34,889 nucleotides of DNA from Actinomycetota bacterium (lineage in GTDB: Bacteria; Actinomycetota; Actinomycetes; Mycobacteriales; Mycobacteriaceae): contig JAUPLT010000291.1 of the NCBI GenBank assembly GCA_030836785.1, positions 1 through 34,889 on the forward strand. The letters run 5' to 3'. A program made the translations under genes and the position numbers. Below, piece after piece: positions 7,173 through 18,638 of the stretch. The number at the start of each line of letters is the position of its first letter. The first letter of the stretch is position 1. Below the pieces are notes generated by a model. The model was not told the origin of the DNA and ran no database searches. It saw nothing but the letters and a program-made list of their open reading frames with translations.

Positions 7173-10100
7173 TCAGGAGGCGGCGTTGACGGTGATCTCG
7201 GAGACCTCGGTCCGGTTCTTGCCACCGGTCTGCCCCATGGTCGAGATCCAGACCAGCAGGTATGACGTGGGTTCAGCGGCCGGCACCGAGATCGTGTTCG
7301 AGCCCTGCTTGAGGGTCGTGGGACCGGTCAGCAGCTTGGTGTCCGCCAACGACGAGGGACTGGCGCTGTCCGCCGAGCGGATCTGAACCTGGGTTCCGGT
7401 GCTCGACACCGACACGGTCACCGCGCCGACCTCGGTGGGCTGCGGGAGTTGGAGCATCAGTCCCACACCGCTTTTGAAGTTCGGAAACGGCACTGAATCG
7501 GTGTAGGTGTCGGTGGGCCACGCAGTCGATGGGTCACCGTCGATCGCCAGCCCCGCCAGGTCCGGCGCGTCAGCTCCGCCATCGGGTGAGAAGACCGTTA
7601 CCGCAACGGGTTTCACCGCTGAACCCGGTGCTGCGCTGCTGGTGGACGTCGTGGTGTTCAGACCCAGCCGGTCACCCTTGAGCCCACCATCGGTGTCGCC
7701 GAAGATCCGGCTGAGGACCGAGGCCAGCACCACCAGCGCGGCCACCAGAACCGCTGCGCCGAGGCCGACCCCGATGAGGACGTTGCGGCGGCGCCGGGTC
7801 CGCTGTTCGCCCTCGTCCAGGGGCTCCCTGGCGGGTCGTCGGAGCGCGTCATCCGGGAGTACCGGGGCGACCGGCTCCACCAGGTCGGTGCGTTCCGCCG
7901 CTGCGGTGGCTTGGTGTAACAGGTTCAGCAACGTCGGTGCGCTGCTGATCCCGCCGCGGGACTGCACCGCGCGCGCTGCCGCCGCGGAGATCTGGAATGG
8001 GATGTCCCCGTCCAGCTTCGCCGGCTCGACGGGCTCGCCGTCCGGGCCGGTCTCGGCGGGAACCAGTCCGCTGGGATAGCCCGCTTCCGGAAGCGGCCAT
8101 CGGTCGACGAGCAGGGCGTACAACGCTGCCCCGATTCCGCGGATGTCGCCGGTCGGAGTGGCGTCGGGCAGGGTCCCGGGAAAGGCCAGCGCGACATCGC
8201 CGTCGATGCTCACCCGGATGCGGCTGGGGTGATCGATCGACAGGACGACCCCGGCGTGATGCGCCTCCTCGGCGGCCGCGGCCAGGGATTGGATGGCCCG
8301 GGCCGCGCCGATGGCCGACGGCGCGGTCTCGGCGACCTCCTTGACCGATCCGCCGCGAATCCACTCGGCCACGACCAAACCACCGGTGTTGGTCGTGGTG
8401 ACGTCGAGCACGCGCGCCAGACCCGGTCGATCGATCCGGCTCAGCGCCAGGGTTCGTTGCAGAATCGTCTGGACCTCGTCCTCCGTCATCCGGTGGTCGG
8501 GATCGACGAACGTCAGGGCCACCTGACGATCCAGCGCGGTATCCAGCGCCTGCCAGAACTGGAGTCCGGGTGGTCCGCCGTGGAACACCAGCAGCCGATA
8601 ACGGCCGCCGGAAATGCTGGCGCCGGGCACCAACGGGGTATCGGCGGGGGTGGCTGCGTAGCGCCGGGCCGACTCGGAGTCGTACCGGGCTGTGGTCGGG
8701 GGCTCGGCGAAGTCGGCAGACCCGGCTGGGACGTCGGGATGGAAGTCATCGGCGGCCGACCGCGGGCCGCGGGGCGCCGGGTCATCGCCCGAGGGCGTTC
8801 CGGACGGTTCGTCGCTCAGCTCCGGTCCCTTCCCGTGGAACGAAATGCCGCGTTCAGAGTACGTGACCGGGGTTGCCCGATCGGGGAGAAGAGAATCGGA
8901 TTCGGTTGCGTCGGTCGCGTTCGGACCGGGCTCGGTGATCCTGGCCATCCGACGGGCCACCGCGGTCACCGCGGCCCGGACGTCGGGCACCCGGGCCGCC
9001 AGGCTCAGACCGATGATGATCGGGGCCATCACGATGCCGAGGATCAGCAGCCGCACCATCGAACCGGCTCCACCGCTGCGGGTGGTGAGCGCTTCGAGGT
9101 GCAGCATCCGGTCGACACCCGCCGCCACCAGCGCGGCCAGCACCGACGCCGCCGTGGTGCCGGCGACGGTACGCAGCACCTCGGGGGAGAGCAGCCGTCC
9201 ACCGGTCGGACGCAAAGATCGGCGCAGCAGAACGTGGCCGAGCAGTGCGCCGGCCACGAACCCGAGGCCGTTGGCGGCGCCCAGGTAGGCGGCCACCAAC
9301 TCGAGATTGTCCGTGAGGTGCGGAGCCGCCAGCGACGCCGCGATCTTGACGGTCGTGATGGCCACGATGATGACGATGGGGGTCCACGGCTGTTCGCGGG
9401 CGTAGAAGACCCGGAGCTGCAGCAGCACCAGGGCGTACGGGATCAGGGTGAAGGACGACATCGCGATCGCGATACCGAGGTAGTTGGCGTCGACTTCGCC
9501 GAAATTGCCGTAGGCGAACAGTGCGCTGCCGATCGGCGGCCCGGCGACGGTCATGAACGCCACGATCGGGATGAGCGTGACCATGGTGAGCCGGGTCGCG
9601 AGTGACAGGTCGGCTCGTACCGCGGGCGTGTCGTCGGCGGCGGCGTTGCGACTGAGCCGGGGCATCACCACGGTCAGGATGGTGACCCCGATCATGCCGA
9701 AAGGCAGCTGCAGCACCAGCCAGGCGTAGTAGTAGATCGCGGGCCCGGACGCTGCCGCGGTGCTGGCGATCTGATTGCCGACGACCAGGCCGACCTGGCT
9801 GATCAGCACGTAGAGCACCATCGCCGCGGCCATCATGCCGAAGCGCCGGAGCCGGTCGTCGATTCCCCACAGTGGTCGCAGCGAGATCCGTTCGGCGCGT
9901 ATCGCCAACAGCAGGACTGCCGCCTGGGCGATGACGCCCAGTGTCGTACCGATCCCCAGAACCAGCAGCTTGGCGTTGCCCATCTGGACCGGATCGACGG
10001 AAAGCTCGCCGGGGACAAGCAGATACAGCACCAACGTGCCGATCGCGACGATGTTATTGAGCACCGGTGCCCAGGCGGGCGGGCCGAAGATGTTGCGGTT

Positions 10101-10589
10101 GTTCAGGATTGCCATGAACACCGACGTGAGGCCGTAGAAGATCACCTGCGGCAGAAGCAGATAGGCGAACGCGGTAGTCAACGCTGAATTGACCTTCGGA
10201 TCGTCGCCCAGCATCATCCGCACCAGCAGTGGTGCGGCGACGACTGAGGCGACGGTGGCGATCAGCAGCAGGGTGGTCGCCAGTGTGACCAGGCGGCGCA
10301 CGAAGGCCGCACCGCCGTCGGGGTCGTCGCGTTCGGCCCGGGCCAGCACCGGTACGAAGATGGCGGTGAAGGTGGCCTCCAGAACCAGCGCCGCGATCAG
10401 GTTCGGCAGTTGGTTGGCCACCGAGAACGCACTGGACAGTGCCGCTCCCAGGATCGCCGCGAGCAGCACGATCCGAATGAATCCGGTCAGCCGGCTCACC
10501 AACGTCGCCAGCGCCATGCCCCAGGAGCGGGACACCACCGCCGCGTCGGACAGTTCCGGGCGAGCCGGCCGCCGTGCGGGGCCGGTCAC
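7173..10589 (-). CDS. murJ: MurJ/MviN lipid II flippase with C-terminal pseudokinase
   Basis: A 1138-residue protein. Residues ~20-540 are a multi-helix MATE-like MurJ core (VSRLTGFIRIVLLAAILG start) that flips lipid II across the membrane. A disordered linker precedes a kinase-like domain (~660-880) without the catalytic residues: the VAIK lysine region reads VALTF, and HRD and DFG are absent, so it is a pseudokinase. A single helix follows (~935-958), then an outside Ser/Thr-rich linker and a discoidin-like beta domain to residue 1138. In mycobacteria PknB phosphorylates this protein and the FHA protein FhaA binds it, tying cell-wall synthesis to signalling. GTG 10589 overlaps the upstream gene's TGA. 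Confidence 0.95.
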   Translation of the reverse strand: MTGPARRPARPELSDAAVVSRSWGMALATLVSRLTGFIRIVLLAAILGAALSSAFSVANQLPNLIAALVLEATFTAIFVPVLARAERDDPDGGAAFVRRLVTLATTLLLIATVASVVAAPLLVRMMLGDDPKVNSALTTAFAYLLLPQVIFYGLTSVFMAILNNRNIFGPPAWAPVLNNIVAIGTLVLYLLVPGELSVDPVQMGNAKLLVLGIGTTLGVIAQAAVLLLAIRAERISLRPLWGIDDRLRRFGMMAAAMVLYVLISQVGLVVGNQIASTAAASGPAIYYYAWLVLQLPFGMIGVTILTVVMPRLSRNAAADDTPAVRADLSLATRLTMVTLIPIVAFMTVAGPPIGSALFAYGNFGEVDANYLGIAIAMSSFTLIPYALVLLQLRVFYAREQPWTPIVIIVAITTVKIAASLAAPHLTDNLELVAAYLGAANGLGFVAGALLGHVLLRRSLRPTGGRLLSPEVLRTVAGTTAASVLAALVAAGVDRMLHLEALTTRSGGAGSMVRLLILGIVMAPIIIGLSLAARVPDVRAAVTAVARRMARITEPGPNATDATESDSLLPDRATPVTYSERGISFHGKGPELSDEPSGTPSGDDPAPRGPRSAADDFHPDVPAGSADFAEPPTTARYDSESARRYAATPADTPLVPGASISGGRYRLLVFHGGPPGLQFWQALDTALDRQVALTFVDPDHRMTEDEVQTILQRTLALSRIDRPGLARVLDVTTTNTGGLVVAEWIRGGSVKEVAETAPSAIGAARAIQSLAAAAEEAHHAGVVLSIDHPSRIRVSIDGDVALAFPGTLPDATPTGDIRGIGAALYALLVDRWPLPEAGYPSGLVPAETGPDGEPVEPAKLDGDIPFQISAAAARAVQSRGGISSAPTLLNLLHQATAAAERTDLVEPVAPVLPDDALRRPAREPLDEGEQRTRRRRNVLIGVGLGAAVLVAALVVLASVLSRIFGDTDGGLKGDRLGLNTTTSTSSAAPGSAVKPVAVTVFSPDGGADAPDLAGLAIDGDPSTAWPTDTYTDSVPFPNFKSGVGLMLQLPQPTEVGAVTVSVSSTGTQVQIRSADSASPSSLADTKLLTGPTTLKQGSNTISVPAAEPTSYLLVWISTMGQTGGKNRTEVSEITVNAAS

Positions 10590-12901
10590 CGGTCGGCCAG
10601 ATCGTCGTAACGGTGCCGGTCATCCGGCCGGTCGAGGTCGGCGCGGTCGGGCTGCCCGCGGAATCGGTGATACAGCCGTCGGCCCACGAGCAGGACCAGC
10701 ACCGCACCGCCGGTCAGGGTGATCGCGAACAGCACCTTGCCGTAGGCATTGGAATGCACCGATAGTCGTACCGGATCACCCAATTGCAATCCGTCGGGGG
10801 TGCGCAGCGTCACGTCGACGGCCACCCGCTGAGTGATGTGGACCTCCACCGGAACCCGCAGGGGCAAGTAACCGGGCGGGAGCTCCTGCTCGCCGATGTC
10901 GGTGACCGCCATCCCCGGTGGTGCGTCGACGTGGAGGCGGACCCGGATCGGGACGGCCAACTCGTTGCGCAGCGCGAGAGGCAGCGCGCTGCGTTCCGTG
11001 GCCAGCGTGTAAGAGTCACCGGGGTTCACGATCGTCACCGCCTTGAACAGGTCACCGATTGTCTTGCCGACGACGGCCAGCCGCTGCCGAGCCACGTCGT
11101 TGCGCGTCTGGGCCGGCTCGGTCTGGCTCAGCGCGCGCAGCATGTCCTCGCGCAGTGGAGCGGTGTACTGGGGCCCGGTCAAACCCGTCCGGGTGTCGGT
11201 GGTCAACGCAGCGTCCAGGCCCTGCAGTCGGCTGATCTCCCCGGCGATGGTGCCGATCACCTCGTCGTCGAACCGACCCCGATCCTCGGCCGGTGCCTCG
11301 GCCGGTTCGGTTGCGGGTGGGACCGCTGCCGTCGCGGCGATCACCGCAGCCAGCGGGCGGGGGGTGGCCAGGCCCGCACGCAGCGAGTTGGACAACGTGG
11401 TCAGAATCAGCCGCGCATCGTCGGGTTGCGGGCTCCATTTCGCCGGCGGCACCAGTATCTGGGAGCGCGGACGCGCATCGGGGGTGAGGAGTTGCCAGAG
11501 AACGGCCGCGACAGCGTCCTGGCGGCGGGCGACCGGCGAGTCCCGGGTCAGCGGCATTTCGGTCTCCGGGTCCAGGTAGCCCGGGACGGCGGGGTCGGTG
11601 CCCACCGCCGCGAGCGCGGCGCCCACCGCAGCCTCGAAGGGCGCCAGTGCTACTCGTGCCGAAAGCCGGCGGGGCTCAGGGTCGCTGCTCGCGGACACCA
11701 CCACGGTGCCGTCCTGACCCTCCAGCAGCGCGAGTCCGGTGTCGGTGAGCGGCCCGTCGCCGAGAACCGTCACCCCGCGGGTCGATGTGACGCCGAGAAT
11801 CTGGTCGACGATATCCGCTCCGGACCGGGTGGCCGCCACGTTCAACACCGGGCTGCCGACCCGGTGCAGGGCGCCTAGATCGGCCTGTGCGTAGGGCGTC
11901 GCCGTGACGCACAGCCGCCGGGCCACAGCGCGCAACCGATCCAGCCATGCCACTGCGGCGGCCCGGCCGGTTCCGGGATGGCTGGCGGTGCCGAGGCCGT
12001 CCGGGGCGTCGGCAACCACGTAGCCCGCGGTCATCGCGTTGACGGTGACCAGCAGATCCGGGTCGACGGCCAGACACAGTGCCCGGTCGATGCCGGCGCC
12101 GGGGTCGACCGCACCGGGGCTGGTGGCGAACTCGGCCGCGGCGAGCAGGGTTTCCAGCCGCCCGCCCGGTGCGAGCGATACCGCGAGGTCGTCGTTCATC
12201 AGCCGGACCGGAGTCGTGCCGCCCGGCACGCCGGGGGCCAGTCGTGGTTTGTCGGCAAGCGGCCAGAGCATGGTCACTCCGACCGGCTTGGCGGTGTCGG
12301 GCGCGACGACGTCGGCCAACGGGTTGCCGGAACCGGTGTCGGCGGGCACACCGGTCACCGGGAGCAAAAAGCGGCGTTGATCCAGCCGGGCGGGCGAGCC
12401 GTAGTCCGGGGTGCCGTTGACGTTGATCAGCAGGGGATACACCCCGGGCGTCTCGATGTTGAGCGACGACGGCTGCCCGGGACGGATCGGGACTGCGAAC
12501 CGTAGCTCGGCTGCCTGGCCGCGGCCCAATTCTGCTGCCACATCGGTGAATTCGGTGGCTGCCTCGAATCCGGCGCCATCGGTGCCAAGGCTGGTGCGCA
12601 GCCCGGCGGGGGTTGCCACCGCGGGAGCGTGCTCGAGGCGGGCCAGCACGTCGCGGACCGGGCGGTCACCGATGTTGATCACCGTCGCGGTGATGGTGAC
12701 GCTGGGCTCGCTTGAGGTGGTCACCACGTCCGGGCTGACACTGTCGAGGCGGATCTGCAGGAACTCCGGGCTATCCGGCTGGCCGGCGGCCAGCGGAGTG
12801 GCCGGGGTGAGGGTCAGCGCCGCGGGCAGGAACACGCCAAGCCCGATCAGAGCGAGGACGATCCGGCGGAGGACTCGGCGCTGGCTTGGCGGTGCACTCA
12901 C
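10586..12901 (-). CDS. Large secreted/membrane-anchored protein, Rv3909 family (DUF6049-like)
   Basis: A 771-residue protein of unknown function, the positional counterpart of Rv3909. It has an N-terminal signal or anchor helix ([23 protein letters not shown]), a large outside part beginning with an Ig-like beta stretch ([22 protein letters not shown]), and a C-terminal membrane helix ([21 protein letters not shown]) with a short basic cytoplasmic tail. GTG 12901 is chosen because it overlaps the mutT4 TGA (GTGA); the frame is open further upstream but that sequence is the mutT4 shadow. The gene also overlaps murJ, so mutT4, this gene and murJ form one coupled transcription unit, suggesting a cell-envelope role near the flippase. 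Confidence 0.88.
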   Translation of the reverse strand: MSAPPSQRRVLRRIVLALIGLGVFLPAALTLTPATPLAAGQPDSPEFLQIRLDSVSPDVVTTSSEPSVTITATVINIGDRPVRDVLARLEHAPAVATPAGLRTSLGTDGAGFEAATEFTDVAAELGRGQAAELRFAVPIRPGQPSSLNIETPGVYPLLINVNGTPDYGSPARLDQRRFLLPVTGVPADTGSGNPLADVVAPDTAKPVGVTMLWPLADKPRLAPGVPGGTTPVRLMNDDLAVSLAPGGRLETLLAAAEFATSPGAVDPGAGIDRALCLAVDPDLLVTVNAMTAGYVVADAPDGLGTASHPGTGRAAAVAWLDRLRAVARRLCVTATPYAQADLGALHRVGSPVLNVAATRSGADIVDQILGVTSTRGVTVLGDGPLTDTGLALLEGQDGTVVVSASSDPEPRRLSARVALAPFEAAVGAALAAVGTDPAVPGYLDPETEMPLTRDSPVARRQDAVAAVLWQLLTPDARPRSQILVPPAKWSPQPDDARLILTTLSNSLRAGLATPRPLAAVIAATAAVPPATEPAEAPAEDRGRFDDEVIGTIAGEISRLQGLDAALTTDTRTGLTGPQYTAPLREDMLRALSQTEPAQTRNDVARQRLAVVGKTIGDLFKAVTIVNPGDSYTLATERSALPLALRNELAVPIRVRLHVDAPPGMAVTDIGEQELPPGYLPLRVPVEVHITQRVAVDVTLRTPDGLQLGDPVRLSVHSNAYGKVLFAITLTGGAVLVLLVGRRLYHRFRGQPDRADLDRPDDRHRYDDLADR

Positions 12902-13728
12902 GACCCCGGACCGCCGCCGTTCGCTCGGCGCCGAGGCGGCCCGGCCGCCGCGTCGGGCGAGGGACGGTTCCGGGTGTGCGAATGTGTCTGCGGCCGCACT
13001 CGAGGTGAGCTCGGCGGCAACGGCGGCAGCGCGGCCGGGCCGTCGCTCTGCAGTAGTTCGATCAGCTCGTGGGCCACTCGGGCCAGTCGACGTTCGTCCG
13101 CGTAGGACAGCCGGTGGGGGAGTTCGGCGACGGGCACCCAAGCGACCTCCGTGACTTCGACGTCCTCGTCGCACAGTTCCCCGCCGCGGAACTGCAGTAG
13201 GTAATGGTGGACCGTCTTGTGCACCCGGCGTCCGTCGGTGACGAACCAGTAGTCGATGCGGCCCAGTGCCGCCAGCACATCGCCGTGGATCCCGGTCTCC
13301 TCGGCGACCTCGCGCATCGCGGTCTGCTCGGCGGTCTCGCCCTGTTCGATATGTCCCTTGGGCAGCGACCACAGCATCCGGCCACGGCGGTCCAGCCGCC
13401 CGATCAGTGCGGCCAGTTGCTCCTCGCGCGGCCGGTCGATCCCGTCGACCACCAGACCGCCGGCGGAGGTTTCGTGGACGGTCCGCAGCCGGGGCCCGGG
13501 CCGCCGGGTGGGACGTCGCCGGCCTGACGCACCCGTTCCGGTGGCGGTCGTCTCACTGTCGGGGTTACTCGGACCCGGTTCTTTCGCCGGAACAGACGGG
13601 GGTGACAAATCCTCGGCGGCGGTGGCCGGAGTGGGAGCGGCGGTGGACGGCGGTGGCGGCCCGGCCGCGCGGCGGCTTCGGCGCCCCCCTCGGCGCCGCC
13701 GCGGCTTGGCCCGTTCGCCTTCCGACAT
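12898..13728 (-). CDS. mutT4: Nudix hydrolase MutT4
   Basis: A 276-residue Nudix protein. The Nudix box [23 protein letters not shown] matches GX5EX7REUXEEXGU and lies in a domain of ~140 residues in the second half. The first ~85 residues are Arg/Pro/Ala-rich and probably disordered ([14 protein letters not shown]), as is the tail. Nudix enzymes hydrolyse nucleoside diphosphates linked to another group; the substrate of mycobacterial MutT4 is not settled. ATG 13728 is preceded by TACTAT ending 7 nt upstream and by no ribosome site, so the mRNA is probably leaderless. It heads the minus-strand unit and is divergent from cca. Confidence 0.9.
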   Translation of the reverse strand: MSEGERAKPRRRRGGRRSRRAAGPPPPSTAAPTPATAAEDLSPPSVPAKEPGPSNPDSETTATGTGASGRRRPTRRPGPRLRTVHETSAGGLVVDGIDRPREEQLAALIGRLDRRGRMLWSLPKGHIEQGETAEQTAMREVAEETGIHGDVLAALGRIDYWFVTDGRRVHKTVHHYLLQFRGGELCDEDVEVTEVAWVPVAELPHRLSYADERRLARVAHELIELLQSDGPAALPPLPPSSPRVRPQTHSHTRNRPSPDAAAGPPRRRANGGGPGS

Positions 13729-13735
13729 TCAACAG

Positions 13736-13741
13736 ATAGTA
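13736..13741 (-). promoter_or_regulatory. -10 element of mutT4 (leaderless)
   Basis: TACTAT on the minus strand fits TANNNT exactly and ends 7 nt before the mutT4 ATG, so the transcription start would coincide with the start codon. No Shine-Dalgarno sequence is present. Confidence 0.6.
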
Positions 13742-13763
13742 ATTGGCAGCCTCCAATTGGCAG
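13741..13763. repeat. Direct repeat AATTGGCAG in the mutT4/cca divergent promoter
   Basis: AATTGGCAG occurs at 13741-13749 and 13755-13763, 14 bp apart start to start, with CCAATTGG palindromic at 13753-13760. It sits between two divergent promoters and touches the mutT4 -10 element, so it could be a regulator site; no regulator can be named. Confidence 0.45.
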
Positions 13764-13812
13764 GGACCGGCGCTTCGCCGCCACTCGCCGCCGGGCCGGG
13801 GGCGGCGAGCAT

Positions 13813-13818
13813 TAGGCT
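13813..13818 (+). promoter_or_regulatory. -10 element of cca (leaderless)
   Basis: TAGGCT fits TANNNT and ends 8 nt before GTG 13827. No ribosome site lies between, so the transcript probably begins at or beside the start codon. Confidence 0.5.
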
Positions 13819-13826
13819 CCCCGAAC

Positions 13827-15287
<1,461 letters not shown>

Positions 15288-15292
15288 GGGGT

Positions 15293-15799
15293 ATGGACTA
15301 CTGCCTGGACGCCGGTGACGGCACCGCTTCGATCTGGACCTCCGCCCCTGACGTCGACCTCGACGGTGACGGGGAACTGGATGCTGTGCGGATGGACCTC
15401 GACGGTGATGGGCTGTTCGACGACGCCCTCGGAGACTCCGACGGCAACGGTTCGGCCGACCACGCGGCACTCGGTCTGGACGCGTCCGACCGTGCGCTTT
15501 ACACCGATGACGGGACCGGCACCTGGGCGTTGGCGGGTGGCTTGCCGCCGCGACCGTTGCGCTGGTTCACCCTCGACGGCGTCGAGCACGGCGGGGACGA
15601 TCCGGTCGACGTCGACGGCGGGGGTGGCGATATCGAACTGTTCGACGTCGATCGGGACGGACTGGCGGATCGGGCACTGCTTACCGGCGGGGACGGTCCC
15701 GTTCGGGGTTATGTCGACACCGATGGGGATGGGCGCTGGGATGTATTGCTTCGTGATGCCGATGGTGACGGTGCCGCCGACGCCGCAACCGCGTTCTAG
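15293..15799 (+). CDS. DxDGDG-repeat protein (Rv3906c-like)
   Basis: A 168-residue acidic protein starting 5 bp after cca, matching the position and size of Rv3906c. It is built of calcium-loop-like repeats: DVDLDGDGELD, DLDGDGLFDD, DSDGNGSAD, DVDRDGLAD, DTDGDGRWD and DADGDGAAD, each spaced by short beta-like segments. Such loops resemble EF-hand, dockerin or thrombospondin type-3 calcium sites. No signal peptide or membrane helix is seen; it starts MDYCLDAGDG. The ATG follows GGGGT weakly, so expression may depend on coupling to cca. Function unknown; calcium binding is an inference from the motif. Confidence 0.75.
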   Translation: MDYCLDAGDGTASIWTSAPDVDLDGDGELDAVRMDLDGDGLFDDALGDSDGNGSADHAALGLDASDRALYTDDGTGTWALAGGLPPRPLRWFTLDGVEHGGDDPVDVDGGGGDIELFDVDRDGLADRALLTGGDGPVRGYVDTDGDGRWDVLLRDADGDGAADAATAF

Positions 15800-15884
15800 G
15801 CGCTCACCGCCCCGCGCTCAGGTCAAACCGGCGCGGCTGCGTCTCGCGCTGCGCGCTCACCGCCCCGCGCTCACCGCCCCGCGC
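15800..15884. repeat. 14-bp repeat (GCGCTCACCGCCCC) at the 3' end of the MDMPI-like gene
   Basis: The unit occurs at 15800-15813, 15853-15866 and 15867-15880; the last two are in tandem. Read on the minus strand the unit is GGGGCGGTGAGCGC, which contains the last codons and TGA stop of the MDMPI-like gene. The first copy directly abuts the stop of the plus-strand DxDGDG gene. The whole 71-bp convergent gap is made of this repeat plus a short GC-rich spacer; no clear terminator is seen. Confidence 0.85.
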
Positions 15885-16647
15885 CGGGCGGGCCGGCGAA
15901 TGCCTGGGCGATACCCAACCATTGCTCAGCATCGGCCCCGTCAGCGACGACGTCGAGGGCCGTCCGCGGTCGTCGCTGAGTCACCAGGTGGCAAAAGTCC
16001 AGCGCTGAACCGCTGACCCGCTGCGCGGCATCTTCGGGACCCCACGCCCACACCCCGCCGTCGGGCGCGCGTAATTCGACCCGAAAGGGTTCGGCGGGTG
16101 GCGTGAGCCCGTGCACGGTGAAAGCGAAATCGCGGGTTCGGACGCCCAGATGCGCGATCGACCTCAGCCGCGCCGTTCCGGGCACGTCAACGCCCAGCGC
16201 ATCGGCGACGTCGAGGCCGTGCGCCCAGGTCTCCATCAGCCGCGCGGTGGCCATCGAGGCCGCGCTCATCGGCGGTCCGAACCACTGCAGCTTGCGGCCA
16301 TCGGGCACCTCGCGCAACGCGGTGTGTAGCGCGTCGCGGGTTTCGCGCCACTCGGCCAGCATCTGCTGAGGTGGCGTCGATTCGACCATCGACTCCGCGG
16401 CGGCATCGACGAAGCCCAGCGCATCAGTGGCCGCCTCTGCGACGATCTGCGCGAAACCGGGTTCGTCGGTCACCGACGTCAGCGCGACCCGGTCGGTCCA
16501 CCACAGATGAGCGATCTGGTGCGCGACGGTCCACCCCGGCGCCGGGGTCGGGCGCGCCCAGCCATCGTCCGGTAATCCGGCGACCAGCGCATCGAGCGCG
16601 GCGCTCTCGGCTTGCAGGTCATCCACGACGGCGTCGGCAACACTCAT
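15871..16647 (-). CDS. MDMPI/DinB-fold metal-binding protein (TIGR03084-like)
   Basis: A 258-residue protein with an N-terminal four-helix DinB/maleylpyruvate-isomerase-like domain: [27 protein letters not shown] carries the first metal-binding histidines, and [15 protein letters not shown] the later ones. The C-terminal part ([38 protein letters not shown]) is the usual sterol-carrier-like cap of this family. It corresponds to Rv0036c. Members are often mycothiol-dependent enzymes, but the substrate is unknown. ATG 16647 is preceded by TAGGCT at 7 nt and no ribosome site, suggesting its own leaderless transcript although it lies just downstream of the MFS gene. Its stop region is tandemly duplicated. 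Confidence 0.85.
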   Translation of the reverse strand: MSVADAVVDDLQAESAALDALVAGLPDDGWARPTPAPGWTVAHQIAHLWWTDRVALTSVTDEPGFAQIVAEAATDALGFVDAAAESMVESTPPQQMLAEWRETRDALHTALREVPDGRKLQWFGPPMSAASMATARLMETWAHGLDVADALGVDVPGTARLRSIAHLGVRTRDFAFTVHGLTPPAEPFRVELRAPDGGVWAWGPEDAAQRVSGSALDFCHLVTQRRPRTALDVVADGADAEQWLGIAQAFAGPPGAGR

Positions 16648-16654
16648 GTTCCGG

Positions 16655-16660
16655 AGCCTA
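16655..16660 (-). promoter_or_regulatory. -10 element of the MDMPI-like gene, overlapping a tandem repeat
   Basis: TAGGCT on the minus strand ends 7 nt before ATG 16647. Its TAGGC comes from the last copy of the 14-bp repeat; the final T is unique to this copy, so only this repeat creates a full TANNNT. There is no ribosome site. Confidence 0.5.
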
Positions 16661-16697
16661 ATTCGCCACGCCTAATTCGCCACGCCTAATTCGCCAC
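16656..16697. repeat. Perfect 3 x 14-bp tandem repeat over the MFS gene stop codon
   Basis: GCCTAATTCGCCAC is repeated exactly at 16656-16669, 16670-16683 and 16684-16697. On the minus strand the unit reads GTGGCGAATTAGGC and contains the last codons (V-A-N) and the TAG stop of the MFS gene. Because 14 is not a multiple of three, the three TAG codons fall in three different frames. Confidence 0.97.
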
Positions 16698-18023
16698 CGG
16701 CCGGCGGCGGCCGATTCGGGAATGCGCTGCCAATCCGGCGATGTAGACCGCCGACCCGGCCAGCGCAAGCGCCGCGGAGTGCCCATCGGCCGGGATGACG
16801 GCTGCGGCAGCGGTGGTGGCGACGATGAACGACATCCAGAACACCGCGTCCTGCACGGCGAACACGTGCCCGCGCAGGGCGTCGTCGACGTCGATCTGCA
16901 TGGCCGAGTCGGCGCACAGCTTGACCATCTGCCCGGCCAGGCCGAGAAAGAACCCGCAGGTCACCATGACCGGCACCAGCAGTGTGGTGCCGGCCAACTG
17001 GATCACCGCCGCGGCGAGCAGTGCGGTGTTGGAGGTGGCGTAGCGACCCCAGCGCCGGATGGCCGCCGGAGCGAGCAGGTTGGCCAGGAACGAGCCACTG
17101 CCGGTGGCAGCCACGAACACCACGGCGGTACCGAGACCGGCAAAACCCGCCGCGCCGGTCTGCCGAACGATCACCAGCACCAGCAGCGTATTGATGCCGA
17201 ACACCATTCGGTGTGCACTGAGCCCGGCCAGCGTCGCCGCCACCGGCGGTGTGCTGCGCACCGCCCGTAGACCGCAGACCCACCCGCTCGCCACCGCATA
17301 CAGGGCGGAACCCTCCTCCAGCGTCCGGTCCGGACCCAGCGCGTGCGGGGCGAAGCGCAGCGACAGCAGCAGCGCGAGCATCAGGGGCAGGACCACGAGC
17401 CCGATGACCGATGCCGCACCTCCGTCCCCGGAGCCGAAGATCCAGCGCGGAAACAGCATGAAGTTGGCGCCGAGGAAGGTTGCGGTGGCACCGACTGCCA
17501 CGGCGACGGAGTTCATCGTCACCACCTGTTCGCGCGGCACCACATGCGGCAGGGCCGCGGACAGCCCTGAGGTGACGAAACGGCTGAACCCGTTGACCAT
17601 CAGCGCCCCGAGCAACACGAACAGGTCCCGGGCACCGCAGGCGAGGAGTACCGCGACGCCGGCGACCAGCAGTACCCGGCCGGCGGTTGCCGCGATCAGC
17701 ACCGCGCGGCGATCCCAACGGTCCAGCACCGCCCCGGCGAACGGGCCCAGCAGCGAGTAAGGCAGAAACAACACCGCGAACGCACCGGCCACCGCCCACG
17801 GTGAGGACGCCCGCTCGGGATTGAACAGCAGGCCACCGGCCAGACCGGCCTGGAACAGGCCGTCGCCGAACTGGCTGGCCGCACGCAACTCCAACAGCCG
17901 CCGGAACTCCGGCAGACGGCGCACCGACTGCCACAGTGAGCCGGAGTCGACCGCCGCTGCCACCGGCCCACCGTACAAAGGCCGGTGTCGTCGTGCTGCT
18001 GCGCACCGGCGCGACCGTGCCAT
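16686..18023 (-). CDS. MFS-type integral membrane transporter (Rv0037c-like)
   Basis: About 445 residues with roughly 10-12 hydrophobic helices and the major-facilitator signature [15 protein letters not shown] in the loop after helix 2 (GxxxDRxxRR type). Early text [33 protein letters not shown] is typical of actinobacterial MFS exporters of unknown substrate. The start is uncertain: ATG 18023 (MARSRRC) gives a length close to Rv0037c (441 residues); GTG 17963 (VAAAVDSGS) is preceded by TACGGT at 6 nt, a possible leaderless start giving 425 residues. It diverges from the AlgH-like gene only 9 bp away, so their promoters overlap. Its stop lies in a triplicated 14-bp repeat. Confidence 0.85.
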   Translation of the reverse strand: MARSRRCAAARRHRPLYGGPVAAAVDSGSLWQSVRRLPEFRRLLELRAASQFGDGLFQAGLAGGLLFNPERASSPWAVAGAFAVLFLPYSLLGPFAGAVLDRWDRRAVLIAATAGRVLLVAGVAVLLACGARDLFVLLGALMVNGFSRFVTSGLSAALPHVVPREQVVTMNSVAVAVGATATFLGANFMLFPRWIFGSGDGGAASVIGLVVLPLMLALLLSLRFAPHALGPDRTLEEGSALYAVASGWVCGLRAVRSTPPVAATLAGLSAHRMVFGINTLLVLVIVRQTGAAGFAGLGTAVVFVAATGSGSFLANLLAPAAIRRWGRYATSNTALLAAAVIQLAGTTLLVPVMVTCGFFLGLAGQMVKLCADSAMQIDVDDALRGHVFAVQDAVFWMSFIVATTAAAAVIPADGHSAALALAGSAVYIAGLAAHSRIGRRRPVAN

Positions 18024-18032
18024 GATGGTCAT

Positions 18033-18638
18033 GTGTCCCAGTCGGAGGAACCCGAGGATTTCGTCGCTCCCGCGGCGAACCGGGTGCGGGCGGGATCCCT
18101 GCTGCTGGCCAACACCGACCTGCTGGAGCCGACCTTCCGGCGCAGCGTCATCTACATCGTGGAGCACAACGACGGCGGCACGTTGGGTGTCGTCCTCAAT
18201 CGGTCCAGTGAGACCGCCGTTCACAATGTCTTGCCGCAGTGGTCGGACTTGGTGGCCAAGCCCAAGACGATGTTCATCGGCGGCCCGGTCAAGCGTGATG
18301 CGGCGTTGTGCCTGGGCATCCTGCGGATCGGCCAGGACCCCGACGGATTGCCGGGGTTGCGGCATGTGGCCGGCCGCATCGTGATGGTCGACCTCGACGC
18401 CGACCCGGACACGATCGCCGAGTCGGTTGAGGGCGTGCGGATATTCGCCGGTTATTCCGGCTGGACCATCGGGCAACTGGACGGCGAGATCGACCGCGAC
18501 GACTGGATGGTGTTCTCGGCCCTGCCATCGGACGTTCTCGTGCAACCCCGAGTGGATCTGTGGTCGCGGGTGCTACGCCGCCAACCGCTGCCCTTGTCGC
18601 TGCTGGCGACGCACCCGATTGACCTCAGCCGTAACTGA
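18033..18638 (+). CDS. AlgH/UPF0301 family protein (Rv0038-like)
   Basis: A 201-residue cytosolic protein of the UPF0301 (AlgH/YqgE) family: [71 protein letters not shown] and [14 protein letters not shown] are the conserved blocks. The molecular role is unknown in all bacteria studied. GTG 18033 (MSQSEEPED) is chosen because the conserved sequence begins shortly after and no upstream candidate lies outside the divergent MFS gene; CATGAT 6 nt upstream is a poor but possible -10. Its last 15 coding bases with the TGA are duplicated downstream. Confidence 0.9.
   Translation: MSQSEEPEDFVAPAANRVRAGSLLLANTDLLEPTFRRSVIYIVEHNDGGTLGVVLNRSSETAVHNVLPQWSDLVAKPKTMFIGGPVKRDAALCLGILRIGQDPDGLPGLRHVAGRIVMVDLDADPDTIAESVEGVRIFAGYSGWTIGQLDGEIDRDDWMVFSALPSDVLVQPRVDLWSRVLRRQPLPLSLLATHPIDLSRN

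Noticed and set aside
8229..9605. Long plus-strand ORF of 458 codons opposite murJ
   Set aside because: Low-complexity Gly/Arg/His composition typical of an antisense shadow in GC-rich DNA; murJ is clear on the other strand.
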